Positions 15,014 through 22,466 of a stretch of DNA of 37,732 bases are shown here, piece after piece. Numbering within the stretch: the first letter of the stretch is position 1; each line of letters begins with the position of its first letter. The position numbers and the translations under genes were made by a program. Source of the stretch: VAUL01 sp964603155 (lineage in GTDB: Bacteria > Desulfobacterota > Desulfuromonadia > Desulfuromonadales > BM103); the NCBI GenBank assembly GCA_964603155.1, contig CAZRTZ010000022.1:1-37732 (forward strand), written 5' to 3'. The notes under the pieces were generated by a model. It had not been told where the DNA came from, searched no databases, and worked only from the letters and a program-made list of their open reading frames with translations.

Positions 15014-15746
15014 ACGTTGCCCGGCCCTGTTCGTCACCGGCACCGATACCGGCGTCGGCAAAACCCTGGTCGCCGCTGCACTGGCCCGCTATGCCCGCCG
15101 CTGCGGCCTGCGCGTCGCGGTCATGAAGCCGTGCGAGACCGGAGTGGCCGACCCGACCGGTCTCGGTGCCGACGGGGCGCTCCTGCGCTGGGCGGCACAG
15201 AGCGATGCCGATAGCGAATTGATCTCTCCATACCGGCTTGTCGATCCTCTGTCGCCGGCACAAGCCGCCACACAGGCTGGTACGGCTATCGATCCCCACG
15301 TCATGCTCTCCGCCTGCCAGGAACTGGCAAAAGACAAAGACCTGCTGATTGTCGAGGGGGCCGGAGGGCTGATGGTACCGATCCGTGGCGGTTACCTGAT
15401 GGCCGACCTTGCCAGGGAAATGAGGCTGCCGCTATTGATCGTCAGCCGCCCGGGTCTCGGCACCATCAATCACACCCTGCTGACCGTCTACGCGGCCCGA
15501 TGCATGGAGCTGCAACTGGCCGGCTTCTTGATCAACCGCATGCCTGCCAAGCCTGGCCCGGCCGAACGCGAAGCTCCGCACCTGCTGGCAGCACTTGCCT
15601 CGGCCGATCTGCTGGGGGTCCTCCCTGAAGTCGACGGAACGCGCGAAGAGCAAGTCGATCAACTGGCCGACGCCATCACGAACCTTCCCTCACGCTCCTG
15701 GCTGCTGCAGGCGCTCGGAATGCCGGCAACCGCCCGCCCCCTCTAA
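15003..15746 (+). CDS. bioD: Dethiobiotin synthetase BioD
   Basis: ATP-dependent carboxylase that closes the ureido ring of dethiobiotin, the substrate of BioB. The product is 247 aa. The P-loop GTDTGVGKT is at residues 13-21, MKPCETG carries the second-loop region, and VEGAGGLMVP is the family motif. The start at 15003 has a GAGG nine bases upstream and overlaps the bioB stop by 11 bases; an in-frame ATG at 14985 would add six residues. BioA and BioF are not in this window. The pair ends at a bidirectional terminator shared with prc. Confidence 0.94.
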   Translation: MSAERCPALFVTGTDTGVGKTLVAAALARYARRCGLRVAVMKPCETGVADPTGLGADGALLRWAAQSDADSELISPYRLVDPLSPAQAATQAGTAIDPHVMLSACQELAKDKDLLIVEGAGGLMVPIRGGYLMADLAREMRLPLLIVSRPGLGTINHTLLTVYAARCMELQLAGFLINRMPAKPGPAEREAPHLLAALASADLLGVLPEVDGTREEQVDQLADAITNLPSRSWLLQALGMPATARPL

Positions 15747-15748
15747 CG

Positions 15749-15778
15749 AAAAAAGGCCGCCCTGACGGGCGGCCTTTT
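15749..15778. terminator. Bidirectional terminator between bioD and prc
   Basis: GGCCGCCC (15755-15762) pairs perfectly with GGGCGGCC (15767-15774) around TGAC. Six A residues lie on the left and TTTT on the right, so it can end transcripts from both convergent genes. Confidence 0.9.
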
Positions 15779-15799
15779 CCGCAAACAACAGCTATTACT

Positions 15800-17962
15800 T
15801 TATTGCGGGGCGGTCGACGTTGCAGACCCGTTACGCGCAACGCTGTGCGAGGAAACATCACCGGCCAGCATGTCGGTGACAATGGCCCGGGCCTCCTGCA
15901 CATAAGGATCTTCACGCAGCAGGCGCAGCAGCCGAGCCTGCTCCGTTTCCCCCTTGCGCTGCTCCTTCTGGGCAGGATCGTCGTCACCCGGTTCGTGCAG
16001 GGAATCCTTGCCGAGACTCTGCCTTTCCTTGAAAACGGTCGAAATCTGCAATGACTGCCGGGTGTTCGCCATTCGTTCGGCCAGGGTCTGGGCAACCTGA
16101 CGGATCTTGTTGAACTCCTGGCTTTCCTTGACCCGCGCAGAGCTGCGGTTTTTCAACCAGGTCAGATCGGATGCCCCATCACTCCAGACCTTATAATTTG
16201 CCGCAGGGATGGCGTCCCATGGAAGGCTGTAATCGAGATACCTCTCGCCAAATTTGTTGCTCTGCTGGCGATCGGGAAGAATGATGTCCGGGACAACACC
16301 GCGGAACTGCGTCGAATCACCACTGATCCGGTAGAATTTCTGCGTGGTCAGCCGCAAGGCCCCCAGCGGCTGGTATTTGCTCATGTTGCGCAAAGTCAGG
16401 GCATCGTCAAGATTCATGATGACCTGAACCGTCCCCTTGCCGTGCGTATGATCACTGCCGACAATCACCGCCCGCCGGTAGTCTTGCAAAGCACCGGCGA
16501 CGATCTCCGAGGCGGAAGCACTGAACTGGTTGACCAGCACCACCATCGGCCCGCGGTATTCGATATCCTGGTTGTCGTCCTCGAGCACCTTGGTGCCGCC
16601 GCCCGACGAACGCACCTGCACAACCGGGCCCTTTTCCAGGAACAGGCCGGCCACGCCGACCGCATCGGTGAGGGCTCCCCCACCGTTGTTACGCAGGTCA
16701 AGAATCAGTGCCGAAATACGCTGACGCTTGAGCAGATTCAATGCCGCCTTGACATCATCGGTAGAATTGCGTCCTGTCTTGCCGTCGCGCATTTCCTCGA
16801 AGTCCCTGTAAAAACTCGGGATCTTGATGTAACCGTAACGCTGGTTGGCGGCCGGGTCATCGATGACCGCCGACTTGACGAACGACTCCTCGATCATCAC
16901 GACATCGCGAATGATCGCCACCACAAAGGGCTTGTGCCCGGCACGCTTGACGGTAAGACGGACTTCGCTCCCCTTCTTGCCGCGAATCAGGTCTACCGCG
17001 TCACGCAGCCGCATGTCGGAGATATCGACCGGCTCTCCGGCCCCTTGCGCCACAGCCACAATGATGTCGTCAGCCTGAAGTTGCCCCTGGCGATCAGCGG
17101 CGCTACCGGGAATCACCTTGACAACCTTGATCACCCCTTCGTCATCGCGCAGGGTCGCACCGATCCCTTCGAGGGAGCCGCGCATACTGATATCGAAATC
17201 CTCTTTCGACTGTGGCGGCATATAACCGGTATGCGGATCAAAGGCCCGGGCGAAAGCGTTCAGGTAGCGGTCATACTGGTCCTGCGACGTCTCGTGGTTC
17301 ATGCGGTTGAAGTAATCGCCGTGTTGCTTGGTGATCTTCTCGCGGGCCTGTTGCTCGAACTCGATCTGTTTTGCCTTGGGCACTTCGCCGAGAGACGCGA
17401 TGCCGGCGTCCTCCATGAGTGTCAGGTAGCGACTCAGCACCCGGTATTTCAATTCCTTGCGCCAGCGTTCCTTCAATTCCCCTTCGGTGCGGCAAAATGA
17501 CAGTTTGTCCGGGTCGGTCTCGTAGTCTTCGACAACGTTGAAATCGAACGGTTTGGCCAGAATTTCCTTGACCAGCCGTTCAGCGCGGCCGATGCCCTTG
17601 CGCATCAGGGCTTCGGCCAACGGCACCAGTTCGATGCGCCCGGCGCGAATTTCGTCATCGATCGCCAGTTCGTAGTCACGCAACTGGGCGACCTCGTGCT
17701 CAAGGAGGAAGCGCTTCTGGTAGTCGAGTTGTTTTACGTAGAGGTTGAATGCGGCCCGTGACAGGGAGTCGTCGATCGCCTTGCCACTGTAGTGGCGCTC
17801 GATCTGCTGCCGCAAAACATAGGAAATCAGCCGGGTGCGGTTCTGATCGGCGCTCTTGGCCGTGCTCGCCGCCGGCAGGGCCCCAAGCAGCCACGGGCCC
17901 AGCAGCGCGACCAGCGACAGCAGGCAGAGACAGCGCCAGCGCAGGAATTTACTGAATGACAT
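15800..17962 (-). CDS. prc: Carboxy-terminal (tail-specific) protease Prc
   Basis: Periplasmic serine protease that trims or degrades proteins from their C-terminus. The product is 720 aa, in the Prc/Tsp range and longer than CtpA forms. A signal segment spans about residues 11-30 (CLCLLSLVALLGPWLLGALPA). The PDZ region is around 255-345, with GSLEGIGATLRDDEG. The catalytic serine is S485 (FSASASEIV) and the lysine K509 (THGKGTVQ), 24 residues apart. The C-terminal helical region with RSSARVKESQEFNKI is typical of Tsp-type members. The start at 17962 has a weak GAGAG site. It lies downstream of pssA but has its own likely promoter. Confidence 0.94.
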   Translation of the reverse strand: MSFSKFLRWRCLCLLSLVALLGPWLLGALPAASTAKSADQNRTRLISYVLRQQIERHYSGKAIDDSLSRAAFNLYVKQLDYQKRFLLEHEVAQLRDYELAIDDEIRAGRIELVPLAEALMRKGIGRAERLVKEILAKPFDFNVVEDYETDPDKLSFCRTEGELKERWRKELKYRVLSRYLTLMEDAGIASLGEVPKAKQIEFEQQAREKITKQHGDYFNRMNHETSQDQYDRYLNAFARAFDPHTGYMPPQSKEDFDISMRGSLEGIGATLRDDEGVIKVVKVIPGSAADRQGQLQADDIIVAVAQGAGEPVDISDMRLRDAVDLIRGKKGSEVRLTVKRAGHKPFVVAIIRDVVMIEESFVKSAVIDDPAANQRYGYIKIPSFYRDFEEMRDGKTGRNSTDDVKAALNLLKRQRISALILDLRNNGGGALTDAVGVAGLFLEKGPVVQVRSSGGGTKVLEDDNQDIEYRGPMVVLVNQFSASASEIVAGALQDYRRAVIVGSDHTHGKGTVQVIMNLDDALTLRNMSKYQPLGALRLTTQKFYRISGDSTQFRGVVPDIILPDRQQSNKFGERYLDYSLPWDAIPAANYKVWSDGASDLTWLKNRSSARVKESQEFNKIRQVAQTLAERMANTRQSLQISTVFKERQSLGKDSLHEPGDDDPAQKEQRKGETEQARLLRLLREDPYVQEARAIVTDMLAGDVSSHSVARNGSATSTAPQ

Positions 17963-18017
17963 CGCTCTCTACGGGGGCAAGGAGTACAGGCATAAGCAAC
18001 ACGTTATACATAGTTGA

Positions 18018-18047
18018 AATATAAACTATTTGCCCGAGAGATAGCAA
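18018..18047 (-). promoter_or_regulatory. Possible promoter of prc
   Basis: Minus strand TTGCTA (18047-18042), 18-base spacer, TATATT (18023-18018). The ATG lies about 56 bases downstream. Confidence 0.45.
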
Positions 18048-18087
18048 CCTGGCCGCCATTCGGGATGCCCTGCGCGGGCAGGTGCGT

Positions 18088-18867
18088 CTAAGAGGCAACC
18101 GGAGGTGGAGAGTCTCCGCGGCGGGCCCCAGGCATGAAACGCTGGATTATTGCACCTATCGGCCCGGATGACACAAAAATGCAGGCTAGCGCGAAGATCA
18201 TGATCTCCGGCTCGGCGACGATAACGATAATGAAGATAATCGCCAGAACCAGGAAGCCGAACGGCTGGCGCCGGAACAGTTCCGGATCCTTGAAGGCATA
18301 ATAGCGCACATTGCTGACCATCAATGCAGCCAGCACATAGATGAGGACAAGAACCGAAACCTTCTTGATCGTCCCTTCCCCACCCATGTGATGGAAGATG
18401 ATCACCAGCGAAGACGCCATCCAGGCCGCCCCCGGAATCGGCAGCCCGACAAAGCGCTTCGACTCGACCGTGGTAATCTGGACGTTGAATCGCGCCAGCC
18501 TGAGTGCGCCGCAAACGACGTACAGAAAAGCGGCCAGCCACCCCATTTTGCCGAACGGCTTGAGTGCCCAGGCATACATCAGCAGCGCCGGGGCAACTCC
18601 GAAAGCCACCAGATCGGAGAGCGAATCATATTCGACCCCGAACTTGCTGGTGGTATTGGTCAGCCGGGCGACCTTGCCATCGAGACCGTCGAAAATCGCG
18701 GCGATCAACACGAACCAAGCCGCCAGCAGGTAACTGCCGTTCATGGTAGCGACAATGCTGTAAAATCCCGAAAAAAGCCCGCCGGTCGTGAGCAGGTTGG
18801 GGAGAAGAAAGACGCCCCGACGCAGATTTTCATTCTGCTCTGCACGATTGACCAGCCGCTTCATCAT
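18088..18867 (-). CDS. pssA: Phosphatidylserine synthase PssA
   Basis: Integral-membrane CDP-diacylglycerol-serine O-phosphatidyltransferase, 259 aa with multiple hydrophobic helices. The CDP-alcohol phosphotransferase signature is complete: D60, D63-G64, A67-R68, G77, D81 and D85, with family spacing. It makes phosphatidylserine, which the Psd encoded just upstream decarboxylates to phosphatidylethanolamine. ATG 18867 overlaps the psd stop in an ATGA tetranucleotide, so translation is probably coupled. A second ATG follows immediately. The C-terminal tail (ARRGDSPPP) is hydrophilic. Confidence 0.95.
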   Translation of the reverse strand: MMKRLVNRAEQNENLRRGVFLLPNLLTTGGLFSGFYSIVATMNGSYLLAAWFVLIAAIFDGLDGKVARLTNTTSKFGVEYDSLSDLVAFGVAPALLMYAWALKPFGKMGWLAAFLYVVCGALRLARFNVQITTVESKRFVGLPIPGAAWMASSLVIIFHHMGGEGTIKKVSVLVLIYVLAALMVSNVRYYAFKDPELFRRQPFGFLVLAIIFIIVIVAEPEIMIFALACIFVSSGPIGAIIQRFMPGARRGDSPPPVAS

Positions 18868-19508
18868 GGCAGTTCACCAAGAACCGTTTCGCCGGCCACG
18901 GTCAACTGGCCGAGACTCACATCGATACGCGTCCCCTGCGGCAGATAGATATCGACCCGCGAACCGAAACGGATCAGTCCATACCGCTGGCCGCGTTCGA
19001 TACGATCGCCGACGACCGGGTAGGTAACGATACGACGGGCGATTAACCCGGCGATCTGCACGAACAGCACTTTTTCCCCGCTGTCGGTCTGTACCACCAG
19101 CCCCGCCTGCTCGTTTTCCATGGACGCCTTGTCAAGAGCGGCATTGAGGAAGCGGCCTGCATTGTAGAAACGGTCTATCACCGTGCCGCCGACCGGAACC
19201 CGGTTGACATGCACGTTGAACACATTCATGAAAATGCTGATTTTGGTGACCGGTTCGCTGCCACAACGCGGCTCATCGACCGGGCCGACGAAGATGATTT
19301 TGCCATCGGCCGGCGCCACGACCTTCTTCTCCCCTGCCGGCGGAAGCCGCTCGGGATTGCGGAAGAACCAGGCGGTAAAAATGGTCAGCGCCGTGGCAAT
19401 GGTGGTCAGGCACCACCAGTTCAAGCCGGCGAAGACCACCGCAGCCAAGGCCATTCCGGCAATGAACGGGTAGCCTTCGCGGGCAAAGAGCGTCTGCTGG
19501 TTGCGCAT
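18864..19508 (-). CDS. psd: Phosphatidylserine decarboxylase, short form
   Basis: Converts phosphatidylserine to phosphatidylethanolamine at the inner membrane. The product is 214 aa, the short (archaeal-type, PSD-A) form. A hydrophobic segment lies near residues 14-47, followed by VAPADGKI, IFMNVFNVHVNRVP and the self-cleavage site G182-S183 in RFGSRVD, where the serine becomes the pyruvoyl group. The ATG at 19508 directly follows the ilvC stop with no spacer, and its end overlaps pssA by four bases. The two lipid genes are therefore read as one unit behind ilvC. Confidence 0.94.
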   Translation of the reverse strand: MRNQQTLFAREGYPFIAGMALAAVVFAGLNWWCLTTIATALTIFTAWFFRNPERLPPAGEKKVVAPADGKIIFVGPVDEPRCGSEPVTKISIFMNVFNVHVNRVPVGGTVIDRFYNAGRFLNAALDKASMENEQAGLVVQTDSGEKVLFVQIAGLIARRIVTYPVVGDRIERGQRYGLIRFGSRVDIYLPQGTRIDVSLGQLTVAGETVLGELP

Positions 19509-20519
19509 CTAGTTTTTGCTCTTGTCGACGATCTTCTGAATCCAGGGCATCATCGCGCGGAGGCGCTCGCCGACCTGCTCGATCGGATGGGCAGCGTTCA
19601 GACGGCGCCGGGCAGTCATCTCGGGGTAGTTGGACATCCCCTCGAGAATGAAGCGCTTGGCGTATTCACCGCTCTGGATATTGGCGAGGCATTCGCGCAT
19701 CGCCTGGCGGCTCTGTTCATTGATCACCTTGGGACCGGTCACGTACTCGCCGTACTCGGCGTTGTTGGAGATCGAGTAGTTCATGTTGGCGATCCCGCCC
19801 TCATACATGAGGTCGACGATCAGCTTGAGTTCGTGCAGGCACTCGAAGTAGGCCATCTCCGGAGCATAGCCGGCTTCGACCAGCGTCTCGAACCCGGCCT
19901 TGACCAGTTCCACAGCGCCACCGCAAAGCACGGCCTGCTCACCAAAAAGATCGGTCTCGGTCTCGTCCTTGAAAGTCGTCTCGATGATCCCGGTGCGCCC
20001 GCCGCCGATCGCACTGGCATAGGAGAGCGCCACATTTCTGGCATTACCAGAGGCGTCCTGGAAGATCGCGATCAGGTCGGGAATGCCGCCGCCCTTGACG
20101 AACTCGGAACGCACGGTGTGACCGGGAGCCTTGGGAGCGATCATGATCACATCGAGGTCCTTGCGCGGGACGATCTGGTTGTAGTGAATGGAGAAGCCGT
20201 GTGCGAAAGCCAGCGTTGCGCCGGTCTTCAACTTTGGCTCAATCTCTTCGCGGTAGAGGCGTGACTGGAACTCGTCGGGGGTCAGAATCATCACCAGATC
20301 GGCCGCAGCCACCGCTTCGGCCACGGTCGCAACCTTCAGCCCGGCATTCCTGGCCTTGGTGACCGAGGGTGAATCAGCGCGCAGGGCGACGGTTACATCG
20401 ACCCCGGAATCCTTGAGATTACAGGCGTGAGCGTGGCCCTGGCTGCCGTAACCAACGATGGCAACCTTCTTGCTTTTAATAATGGAAAGATCCGCGTCCT
20501 TATCGTAATAAATCTTCAT
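19509..20519 (-). CDS. ilvC: Ketol-acid reductoisomerase IlvC
   Basis: Isomerises and reduces acetolactate and acetohydroxybutyrate for valine, leucine and isoleucine synthesis. The 336-aa class I enzyme has a Rossmann motif GYGSQGHAHACNL (from residue 24), the Mg-binding segments FKDETETDLFGEQAVLCGG and YFECLHELKLIVDLMYEGG, and the expected length. The cofactor loop reads LRADSPSV; its serines suggest NADPH, but I cannot prove that. GGAGG lies five bases before the ATG. In related genomes ilvC usually follows ilvB and ilvN. Here it heads its own unit with psd and pssA. Confidence 0.96.
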   Translation of the reverse strand: MKIYYDKDADLSIIKSKKVAIVGYGSQGHAHACNLKDSGVDVTVALRADSPSVTKARNAGLKVATVAEAVAAADLVMILTPDEFQSRLYREEIEPKLKTGATLAFAHGFSIHYNQIVPRKDLDVIMIAPKAPGHTVRSEFVKGGGIPDLIAIFQDASGNARNVALSYASAIGGGRTGIIETTFKDETETDLFGEQAVLCGGAVELVKAGFETLVEAGYAPEMAYFECLHELKLIVDLMYEGGIANMNYSISNNAEYGEYVTGPKVINEQSRQAMRECLANIQSGEYAKRFILEGMSNYPEMTARRRLNAAHPIEQVGERLRAMMPWIQKIVDKSKN

Positions 20520-20568
20520 CCTGTCCTCCCGGAGACAAATTGTTTTCTAATACCTGAAATAGTCGCGG

Positions 20569-20598
20569 AATATATCACAAATACCCGGAGAAGGCCAA
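20569..20598 (-). promoter_or_regulatory. Possible promoter of ilvC-psd-pssA
   Basis: Minus strand TTGGCC (20598-20593), 18-base spacer, TATATT (20574-20569). The ATG is about 50 bases further on. I see no leader peptide, T-box or attenuator between them. Confidence 0.4.
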
Positions 20599-20610
20599 AC
20601 GCTTTTTAAC

Positions 20611-20629
20611 GCCCGGCAGACAGCCGGGC
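20611..20629. other. Hairpin between the divergent ilvC and DHH promoters
   Basis: GCCCGGC and GCCGGGC pair around AGACA, followed on the plus strand by ACTTTTG. It resembles a weak terminator, but no gene precedes it on either strand. It lies upstream of both neighbouring promoters. Confidence 0.35.
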
Positions 20630-20686
20630 ACTTTTGCCGATGGCAAATGCCTGCCACATGGCGTTAACTTTTCCACGCCCAAGCTC

Positions 20687-20715
20687 TTGACAGATTTCAT
20701 GATCGGACCGATATT
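20687..20715 (+). promoter_or_regulatory. Sigma-70 type promoter of the DHH gene
   Basis: TTGACA (20687-20692), 17-base spacer, GATATT (20710-20715). The ATG is 27 bases downstream behind a GGAGG. Confidence 0.6.
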
Positions 20716-20741
20716 CGCAAAAAATCTCCGGAGGCCATTGC

Positions 20742-21647
20742 ATGCGCCTTTTGACCCGTTCCGACTTCGACGGCATCTGCTGCGCCGTGCTGCTCAAGGA
20801 GCTCGGCCTGATGGATGAGATGGTCTATGCCCACCCCAAGGATCTCCAGGACGGCAAGATCGCCGTCACTGGAAACGACATTCTTGCCAATGTCCCGTAT
20901 GTCCCCGGGTGCGGGCTGTGGTTCGACCATCACTCCAGCGAGCAGGAGCGACTCCGCCTCGAAGGTCGCTTCAAGGGACGCAGCACCGTCGCGCCAAGCG
21001 CCGCACGTGTTATCTACGATTACTACGGCCCTGAAAAACTCGGCCGTTTTGAAGAGATGCTCACCTATGTCGACAAGGTGGACTCTGCGCAACTGACTGA
21101 ACAGGAGATCCTCAACCCTTCCGGCTGGATACTGCTCGGCTTTCTCTGTGACCCGCGCACCGGCCTGGGTTATCATCGAAAATTCAGCATCAGCAACCTG
21201 CAGTTTGTCTACAACCTGCTTGAAATGATCCGCACCAAAAGTATCGACGAAATTCTCACGCACCCCGACACACGGGAACGCATCGAGCTGTATTTCGAAC
21301 ATGCCGACACTGCCAAACCTTTCTACCGCAAGCATTCACGGGTGGAAGGCGAAGCATTGATCACCGATTTGCGCGGCGTCGACGGAATCCCCCCCTCCAA
21401 CCGGTTCCTGGTTTACTCCCTTTTTCCCGAAACCAACATCTCCATTCGCCTGATCGACGGGAAAGGCGGGGATTTCGTGGCTTTTTCCGTCGGATACAGC
21501 ATTCTCAACCGCACGGCCACGGTTGATGTCGGCTCACTCATGCTCCGCTACGGCGGCGGCGGTCACAAAACGGTCGGCACCTGCCAGGTCCCCATCAATC
21601 TGGCCGACCAGGTCCTCAAAGAATTGATTCAAGCCTGCTCTCACTAA
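20742..21647 (+). CDS. DHH-family phosphoesterase
   Basis: The 301-aa metal-dependent phosphoesterase has both catalytic parts. The DHH domain shows RSDFDG (D8, D10) and WFDHHSSE (D62, H63, H64). The C-terminal DHHA1 part has RYGGGGHKTVGTC (GGGGH at 271-275). Relatives include exopolyphosphatase-like proteins and nanoRNA or cyclic-dinucleotide hydrolases. The substrate cannot be chosen from the sequence. A GGAGG lies seven bases before the ATG. It is a single-gene unit with its own promoter and terminator, divergent from ilvC and convergent with a tRNA gene. Confidence 0.88.
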   Translation: MRLLTRSDFDGICCAVLLKELGLMDEMVYAHPKDLQDGKIAVTGNDILANVPYVPGCGLWFDHHSSEQERLRLEGRFKGRSTVAPSAARVIYDYYGPEKLGRFEEMLTYVDKVDSAQLTEQEILNPSGWILLGFLCDPRTGLGYHRKFSISNLQFVYNLLEMIRTKSIDEILTHPDTRERIELYFEHADTAKPFYRKHSRVEGEALITDLRGVDGIPPSNRFLVYSLFPETNISIRLIDGKGGDFVAFSVGYSILNRTATVDVGSLMLRYGGGGHKTVGTCQVPINLADQVLKELIQACSH

Positions 21648-21666
21648 AATTTGCCCATCAAAGAGA

Positions 21667-21701
21667 ACAGGCACCCGGCATAAGCCAGGTGCCTGTGTTT
21701 T
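21667..21701. terminator. Bidirectional terminator between the DHH gene and tRNA-Val
   Basis: Thirteen-base arms (21667-21679 and 21684-21696) pair with one G-U around ATAA. On the plus strand GTTTTCT follows and serves the DHH gene. On the minus strand TCTCTTTG follows and serves the tRNA. Confidence 0.8.
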
Positions 21702-21702
21702 C

Positions 21703-21777
21703 TGGTGGGCGATACTGGGATTGAACCAGTGGCATCTCGCGTGTGAGGCGAGCGCTCTCCCGCTGAGCTAATCGCCC
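21703..21777 (-). tRNA. tRNA-Val (anticodon CAC)
   Basis: The 75-base tRNA has the CCA encoded. The acceptor stem GGGCGAT pairs with ATCGCCC, the D-arm contains TTAGCTCAGCGGGAGAGC, and the anticodon stem CTCGC/GCGAG frames the loop CTCACAC, giving anticodon CAC for GUG codons. The T-arm reads CTGGTTCAATCCCAG. A strong promoter precedes it and a hairpin follows. Confidence 0.96.
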
Positions 21778-21790
21778 TAAAGGGATGTTC

Positions 21791-21819
21791 TATATAGCAA
21801 CAACCGTCCTGGCTGTCAA
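21791..21819 (-). promoter_or_regulatory. Promoter of the tRNA-Val gene
   Basis: Minus strand TTGACA (21819-21814), 17-base spacer, TATATA (21796-21791), ending 13 bases before the mature tRNA 5' end. Confidence 0.7.
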
Positions 21820-21854
21820 TCCGGGAAATTGGCCAGCACCCCTTTCCTTGCGGA

Positions 21855-22379
21855 CTACTTGATCGTCGTTTTAAACTCGTACTGCCGCGTCTCGCCGTCG
21901 ACCAGCTTGCTGCCGACCTGGAATTTGTATTCGCCCTGCTTGTCGAGGATGACGTCGGCGCCAAAGTGACCGGACATCCCCATCAGCGCCATCGGGCCGG
22001 TCACCGTGCCGGCCGGGTCGGTGATTTTCACTGCCACCGTGCCGGAATCGATGGCTTTGCCGGACTTCTCGTCGGTGAACGCAACCATGAAGTGATGGGT
22101 GGTCTTCATCCCCATTTTGGCCATGGCGGCACGCACGTCCTTCATGCTGGCCGCGGCTTTGATGCCTTTTTCGCTCTTGCCGCCAAGATCGAGCAGACCG
22201 CCGGCGGCAGCCGCCATACCGGAATGATCCATGCCGCCATGTCCTCCGTGCATTGCCGCCTGCTTTTGCCCGGAGTCCGCCTTGTGATCAACCGAGCAAC
22301 TGCCGCAGCCAGCCGTGGCCAGGGCAGGAATGGCGGCAAGAGTCACGGCAGCGATAAGAACGATAGTGAGGTGTTTCAT
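21855..22379 (-). CDS. His/Met-rich exported protein of the Cus cluster
   Basis: The 174-aa exported protein begins with a signal peptide (about residues 1-23, IPALATAG). CGSC follows at the start of the mature part, then a histidine/methionine-rich stretch (HGGHGGMDHSGM) that could bind copper or silver. The C-terminal half contains TTHHFMVAFTDEKSGK and a beta-sandwich-like region resembling YtkA-type or copper-handling periplasmic domains. The first mature cysteine could be lipidated, but the site is imperfect. It lies 83 bp after cusA, beyond a repeat element, so it may be the last gene of the efflux operon. A metal-chaperone or sensor role is inference. Confidence 0.75.
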   Translation of the reverse strand: MKHLTIVLIAAVTLAAIPALATAGCGSCSVDHKADSGQKQAAMHGGHGGMDHSGMAAAAGGLLDLGGKSEKGIKAAASMKDVRAAMAKMGMKTTHHFMVAFTDEKSGKAIDSGTVAVKITDPAGTVTGPMALMGMSGHFGADVILDKQGEYKFQVGSKLVDGETRQYEFKTTIK

Positions 22380-22415
22380 GATAACGACCCTTTCTTATTG
22401 TGGTTTGTGATTGAT

Positions 22416-22466
22416 GTAGGGGCGGGTTTCAAACCCGCCCGGGGCAGGGCACTGCCCTGCCCCTAC
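22416..22466. repeat. GTAGGGGC palindromic element, copy 3 (cusA 3' end)
   Basis: This unit of about 51 bp is flanked by GTAGGGGC and GCCCCTAC. It contains two internal hairpins, one with arms GGGCGGGTTT/AAACCCGCCC and one with arms GGGGCAGGGC/GCCCTGCCCC. On the minus strand its terminal GTAGGGGC supplies the TAG stop of cusA (22463-22465). Confidence 0.75.

Noticed and set aside
16442..17500. A 352-codon plus-strand frame inside prc
   Set aside because: Prc is complete on the other strand, with its catalytic Ser and Lys in place.
19209..20264. A 351-codon plus-strand frame across psd and ilvC
   Set aside because: It covers two well-supported enzymes on the minus strand and shows no family motif.
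20520..20610. A leader peptide, T-box or attenuator before ilvC
   Set aside because: No run of Val/Leu/Ile codons, no T-box core and no terminator hairpin lie between the probable promoter and the start codon.
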